A stretch of DNA of 64,000 nt from contig NZ_JMHT01000016.1 in assembly GCF_001905655.1 (NCBI RefSeq), forward strand, positions 62,001 to 126,000. The letters run 5' to 3'. The position numbers and the translations under genes are program-made. The notes beneath the pieces were generated by a model, which was not told the DNA's origin, ran no database searches, and saw only the letters and a list, made by a program, of their open reading frames with translations. The stretch comes from Mycobacterium sp. ST-F2. Its GTDB lineage: Bacteria; Actinomycetota; Actinomycetes; Mycobacteriales; Mycobacteriaceae. Shown here in pieces: positions 60,887 through 64,000 of this stretch (positions are counted from its first letter, which is position 1; each line of letters opens with the position of its first letter).

Positions 60887-60928
60887 GTCCGTGTGAGGCA
60901 ATTCCTCACAGCTGCAAGGAGATCGGTC

Positions 60929-62170
60929 GTGGCGACCCGCCCGCCCCGACCCGCACGATGGGATATGCGCTCCTCCGCCTGGCTCTCGATCGCGCGCACC
61001 GCCGCCGCCCTGGCCGCGGCGATGGGCATCGGCCGGTTCGCCTATACGCCGATCCTCCCGCTGATGACGGGCCACGCCGGCCTGACCGCGCAGGCCGCCG
61101 GTCAACTCGCGACCGCCAACTACGTCGGCTATCTGATCGGCGCCGTGGGTGCCGCTGCCTCGCCTCGGCTTGCCCGTTCCGTGGTCGCCTGTCGCACGTC
61201 GCTGGTGATCCTCGTCGGGACGCTGGCGGCAATGGCGCTCTGCACCAACGTCATCGAGTGGGGCGTCCTGCGCCTGGTCGCGGGGATCGCCAGCGCGCTG
61301 GTCTTCGTCATCGCGGTCAACACGCTGATGGACCACGGGCATCCCGTGCACCACGCCGGTTGGGCCTTCAGCGGCGTCGGGATCGGCATCGCGTTGTCGG
61401 CGGCGCTGCCGGCCACCGCGGACTGGCAGGCGGCATGGTGGGTGGCCACCATCCTGGCCGCGCTGCTCAGCGCGTTCGCCTGGTTCATCCGCCCTGGGGC
61501 CACTGCCGAGGTCGCGAAACCTCCTGCCGGGCAACAGGTCAACACCCGCGGTCTCCTGGACCTGCTGATGACGAGCTACACCCTCGAGGGCGTCGGCTAC
61601 ATCATCGCCGGCACGTTTCTGGTCGCGGCGGTCGCACAGCAGTCACCGGGTGGGCTCGGCAGCGCCGTGTGGTTGTTGGTCGGCCTCGCCGCAGCACCAT
61701 CGGCCGCATTCTGGGCGCGGTTCACCGGCCGCTTCGCGTATTCGGCACTGCTGGTGGCCGCACTGTTGCTGCAAGCCGCGGGAATTGCCGCGGCGGGAAC
61801 AGGAAACGGCATTGCGGCACTCGCCGGGGCCGTGCTGTTCGGCGGCACCTTCATCGGCATCAGCACCCTCGCACTCGCGGCCGGCCGGGCGTTGCAGTTC
61901 CCGGGCGCCGTCGCGTTGCTGACGACGGGCTACTCGGTGGGCCAGATCATCGGGCCGGTCGCGGTGGCACCCCTGCTGCACAACGGGTTCCAGCAGGCCC
62001 TGCTGGCCGGTGCTGCCGTCGTGCTACTGGCCGCCGTGGCCGCGCTGTTGATGTGGATCAGTGGACGGCAGCCACGCGTCGTCAACCCCGAACGAGGCGA
62101 CGTCACGCGTGAGCGCGTCGACGACAGCGTGAACGGCAGGGTTGTCTTCTCCCCGGCGCCACACCAGTGA
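60929..62170 (+). CDS. YbfB/YjiJ-family MFS transporter
   Basis: 413 residues from the GTG at 60929, which has AAGGAG 7 bp upstream. Twelve helices with the YbfB/YjiJ opening AALAAAMGIGRFAYTPILPL. The last helix ends near VVLLAAVAALLMWISG; a polar tail of about 30 residues follows. Its 3' end overlaps the convergent LysR gene by 147 bp. Terminal gene of the operon; could import or export the pathway's compound. Confidence 0.88.
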   Translation: MATRPPRPARWDMRSSAWLSIARTAAALAAAMGIGRFAYTPILPLMTGHAGLTAQAAGQLATANYVGYLIGAVGAAASPRLARSVVACRTSLVILVGTLAAMALCTNVIEWGVLRLVAGIASALVFVIAVNTLMDHGHPVHHAGWAFSGVGIGIALSAALPATADWQAAWWVATILAALLSAFAWFIRPGATAEVAKPPAGQQVNTRGLLDLLMTSYTLEGVGYIIAGTFLVAAVAQQSPGGLGSAVWLLVGLAAAPSAAFWARFTGRFAYSALLVAALLLQAAGIAAAGTGNGIAALAGAVLFGGTFIGISTLALAAGRALQFPGAVALLTTGYSVGQIIGPVAVAPLLHNGFQQALLAGAAVVLLAAVAALLMWISGRQPRVVNPERGDVTRERVDDSVNGRVVFSPAPHQ

Positions 62171-62950
62171 CCACGTCCACAGCGGTTCGGGGTGAATCAC
62201 CGGACGACGCACCAGGTCTCGCGGCAGGGCATCCGTCTGACCTCGGGGGTTGTTGAGCACCGGCCGGCCCAGCTGCCGGACGTGCTCGAAGAACGTCGGC
62301 CCGGTGACGCCACCGTCGTCGGTGCGCAACACCCGCGCACCGGTGTCCGCGGCGAACTGCTCACCGTACCGGTTCCACGACTCCCAACTGGCGATGTCTG
62401 AATCCACCAGCACCAGAGTGTCTTTCGCTTGCACCGGCGAGTCGTCGGGGCCGACGCACAAGGCGAACAGCCGGTCCACGCCCATCAGCCGTGCCTCCAA
62501 CGACAGCGTGTCCAGATCGTCGGTCTGTACCCAGCAGATCGCGAGGTCCAGGACACCGTCCGAGACCCGCGCCGCCTGCGCGTGCGAGGGCATCACCCAG
62601 GTATCGACGCGCAACTGCGCGACGCCGGCCGCGCGCTCGGCGAGGTCGGTCGGACACCAGTTGACATAGCCGATACGGATCGGCTCCGAGTTCGACAAAC
62701 CGATTGCCCGCCTGCGGAATTCATCGGCCTGGGCCACCAGGGACCGCGCGTGGGGCAACAGTGACGCACCCGCCGCGGTCAGGCTCACCGAGCGGCGGTC
62801 GCGATCGAACAGGTCCACCTTGAGGTCGCGTTCGAGCGCCTTGATCTGCTGGGACAGCGATGGCCCGGCAATGCGCAGCCGTTCTGCAGCGCGGCCGAAG
62901 TTCAGCTCATCGGCAACGGCGACGAAGTACCGAAGTTGCCGCAGCTCCAT
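62024..62950 (-). CDS. LysR-family transcriptional regulator
   Basis: 308 residues from the ATG at 62950. N-terminal winged HTH MELRQLRYFVAVADELNFG and RAAERLRIAGPSLSQQIKAL, then a periplasmic-binding-like effector domain. It is divergent from the SDR at 63069 (118-bp gap) and convergent with the MFS gene. The last about 25 residues (DDAWLPSTDPHQQ and so on) appear to be an unstructured tail running into the MFS gene. It probably regulates the divergent SDR/NTF2 pair. Confidence 0.9.
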   Translation of the reverse strand: MELRQLRYFVAVADELNFGRAAERLRIAGPSLSQQIKALERDLKVDLFDRDRRSVSLTAAGASLLPHARSLVAQADEFRRRAIGLSNSEPIRIGYVNWCPTDLAERAAGVAQLRVDTWVMPSHAQAARVSDGVLDLAICWVQTDDLDTLSLEARLMGVDRLFALCVGPDDSPVQAKDTLVLVDSDIASWESWNRYGEQFAADTGARVLRTDDGGVTGPTFFEHVRQLGRPVLNNPRGQTDALPRDLVRRPVIHPEPLWTWSLVWRRGEDNPAVHAVVDALTRDVASFGVDDAWLPSTDPHQQRGHGGQ

Positions 62951-63068
62951 GGCAACAGCGTAGTAGGCGCAGCCTCTCAGCAAGAAGCGAATAAGTCCCG
63001 TGGCGAGGGCATCGACGCAGGCTGATCGAGGTTGTGAAGGGCAGCACCGTCAATCGAAAGGACCCCCG

Positions 63069-63782
63069 ATGAGCACAACAACCCGCGTCGCGATCGTAAC
63101 CGGCGCATCCCAGGGCATCGGCGAAGCGCTGGTGGCCGGCTACCGCAAGCTGGGCTACGCCGTCGTCGCCAACTCCCGCACCATCTCCGAGAGCGGCGAT
63201 CCCATGGTCCTCACCGTCGCAGGTGACATCGCCCAGCCGGGTGTCGGCCAGCAGCTCGTCGACGCCGCCGTCGAGCACTTTGGACGGGTCGACACCGTCG
63301 TCAACAACGCGGGCATCTTCATCGCCAAGCCGTTCACCGAGTACACCGACGAGGACTACGACGCCATCACCGGCGTGAATTCACGTGGTTTCTTCGAACT
63401 GACCCGCGCCGCCATCAGGACCATGGAGGTCCAGGGCGACGGCGGCCACATCGTCACCATCTCCACCAGCCTGGTGGACCAGGCCAACTCGCAGGTGCCC
63501 TCGGCCCTGGCGTCGCTGACCAAGGGCGGCCTCAACGCGGCGACCAAGGCGTTGGCCGTCGAATACGGCACCCGCGGAATCCGGGCCAATGCAATCGCAC
63601 TCGGCATCATCCGCACCCCGATGCACCCGGCGGAGACCCATGAGTTCCTGTCGGCGCTGCACCCGGTCGGTCACATGGGTGACATCTCCGACGTCGTCGA
63701 CGCAGCGCTGTACCTGGAGAACGCCACGTTCGTCACCGGCGAAATCCTGCACGTGGATGGTGGTCAGAGTGCCGGCCACTGA
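63069..63782 (+). CDS. SDR-family protein lacking the catalytic Tyr
   Basis: 237 residues, ATG preceded by GAAAGGACC. NAD(P) motif VTGASQGIGEAL, NNAGIFIAKPF and ITGVNSRGFFELTRAA are standard. The YxxxK active site reads ALASLTKGG: the Lys is there but Ala sits where Tyr is expected. The same variant segment occurs, from memory, in other members, so this is a subfamily feature rather than a mutation. It may reduce with another acid or act on an unusual substrate. Overlaps the NTF2-like gene by up to 26 bp. Confidence 0.87.
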   Translation: MSTTTRVAIVTGASQGIGEALVAGYRKLGYAVVANSRTISESGDPMVLTVAGDIAQPGVGQQLVDAAVEHFGRVDTVVNNAGIFIAKPFTEYTDEDYDAITGVNSRGFFELTRAAIRTMEVQGDGGHIVTISTSLVDQANSQVPSALASLTKGGLNAATKALAVEYGTRGIRANAIALGIIRTPMHPAETHEFLSALHPVGHMGDISDVVDAALYLENATFVTGEILHVDGGQSAGH

Positions 63783-64000
63783 AATCGTGCGCGAGGTTCT
63801 GGACCGGTGGCAGGCAGGTATCGCCGCCCACCGGCCGGACCAGGTCGCCGCGGTGTTCACCGACGACGCGATATTCCAAGGACTTCGGCCCTACAGCGTC
63901 GGACGGCAGGGCGTCTTCGATTACTACGACTCGCAGCCTGTCGGCCTGACGGTCGACTACCGCATCAACGAGATCCGCGAGCCCGCAGACGGCGTCGTAC
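63757..64000 (+). CDS. NTF2-like (SnoaL/SgcJ) protein, cut by window end
   Basis: The frame begins at ATG 63757 (or GTG 63769) inside the SDR gene's end and runs open to the last base. Visible sequence includes EVLDRWQAGIAAHRPDQVAAV, FTDDAIFQGLRPYSVGRQGVF and VDYRINEIREP, which fit the nuclear-transport-factor-2 fold (SgcJ/EcaC group). About 80 of some 125-130 residues are in the window. Its coupling to the SDR suggests both serve one small pathway. Confidence 0.8.
   Translation, partial: MVVRVPATEIVREVLDRWQAGIAAHRPDQVAAVFTDDAIFQGLRPYSVGRQGVFDYYDSQPVGLTVDYRINEIREPADGVV

Overview
The window is a chromosomal piece of a mycobacterium, most likely a fast-growing Mycolicibacterium-type species. 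The evidence is high GC, many GTG starts and 1-8 bp start/stop overlaps, plus mycobacterial hallmarks: Fgd1 (F420-dependent glucose-6-phosphate dehydrogenase), GlnX-GlnH-PknG, Pta-AckA, LpqL-type M28 lipoproteins, a PGRS-type glycine-rich protein, a 13E12-type HNH protein and ESX-type secreted helical proteins. From memory, gene order follows the M. tuberculosis Rv0406c-Rv0423c block (thiC, thiD, hydrolase / lpqL / thiG-thiS-thiO / thiE / mutT3 / glnX-glnH-pknG / ackA-pta / fgd1 / beta-lactamase-fold gene), opened up by several insertions.

Layout. 1-2.7 kb: end of thiC, thiD and a small hydrolase. 2.7-6.8 kb: flavin monooxygenase, small membrane protein, and a GntR-MFS operon with a double palindromic operator. 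6.9-9.8 kb: two tandem M28-family lipoproteins, one of which has lost its catalytic residues. 9.9-29.4 kb: an accessory island lying between the lpqL-like gene and thiG. It holds a frameshifted glycosyltransferase facing a collagen-like PGRS protein, a decayed PAS-GGDEF gene, a three-gene cluster (DUF6875-like, ATP-grasp, YbaK), a two-component module with unusual features, a nonsense-interrupted membrane protein, an HTTM pair and an ABC exporter. 29.5-33.5 kb: thiamine genes thiG, thiS, thiO behind a TPP riboswitch, divergent thiE, and mutT3. 33.6-38.2 kb: glnX-glnH-pknG, the amino-acid sensing pathway. 38.3-39.7 kb: a complete ISL3-family insertion sequence. 39.8-45.8 kb: CtaG-like protein, ackA, pta, fgd1 and an MBL hydrolase. 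45.8-48.4 kb: a type VII secretion-type operon with an NlpC/P60 enzyme. 48.5-53.9 kb: mixed oxidoreductases and the 13E12 protein. 53.9-55.9 kb: an alkylation-damage operon (ECF sigma factor, Ogt, 2OG-Fe(II) oxygenase, Ada-type zinc domain). 56-64 kb: a catabolic-looking operon of hydrolases, MBL proteins, a flavin reductase and an MFS transporter, flanked by an MmyB-type and a LysR-type regulator, then an SDR and an NTF2-like gene cut by the window end.

The most unusual part is 19.0-25.0 kb. Three near-identical 20-bp direct-repeat sites lie upstream of an orphan HATPase-like gene, a previously hidden 53-codon secreted-peptide ORF and a COG4705-type membrane protein. Between them sit a histidine kinase and an OmpR-type regulator that are convergent and overlap by 40 bp. 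Two signalling proteins there have lost key residues (kinase N-box Asn; receiver phospho-Asp). The second is the convergent glycosyltransferase / Gly-X-Thr collagen-like protein pair at 10-13.5 kb. The third is the DUF6875/ATP-grasp/YbaK cluster at 16.6-19.0 kb. Several genes in the island carry one-base shifts in short G/C runs, so either the island is decaying or the sequence has homopolymer errors; two in-frame nonsense codons argue for at least some true decay.
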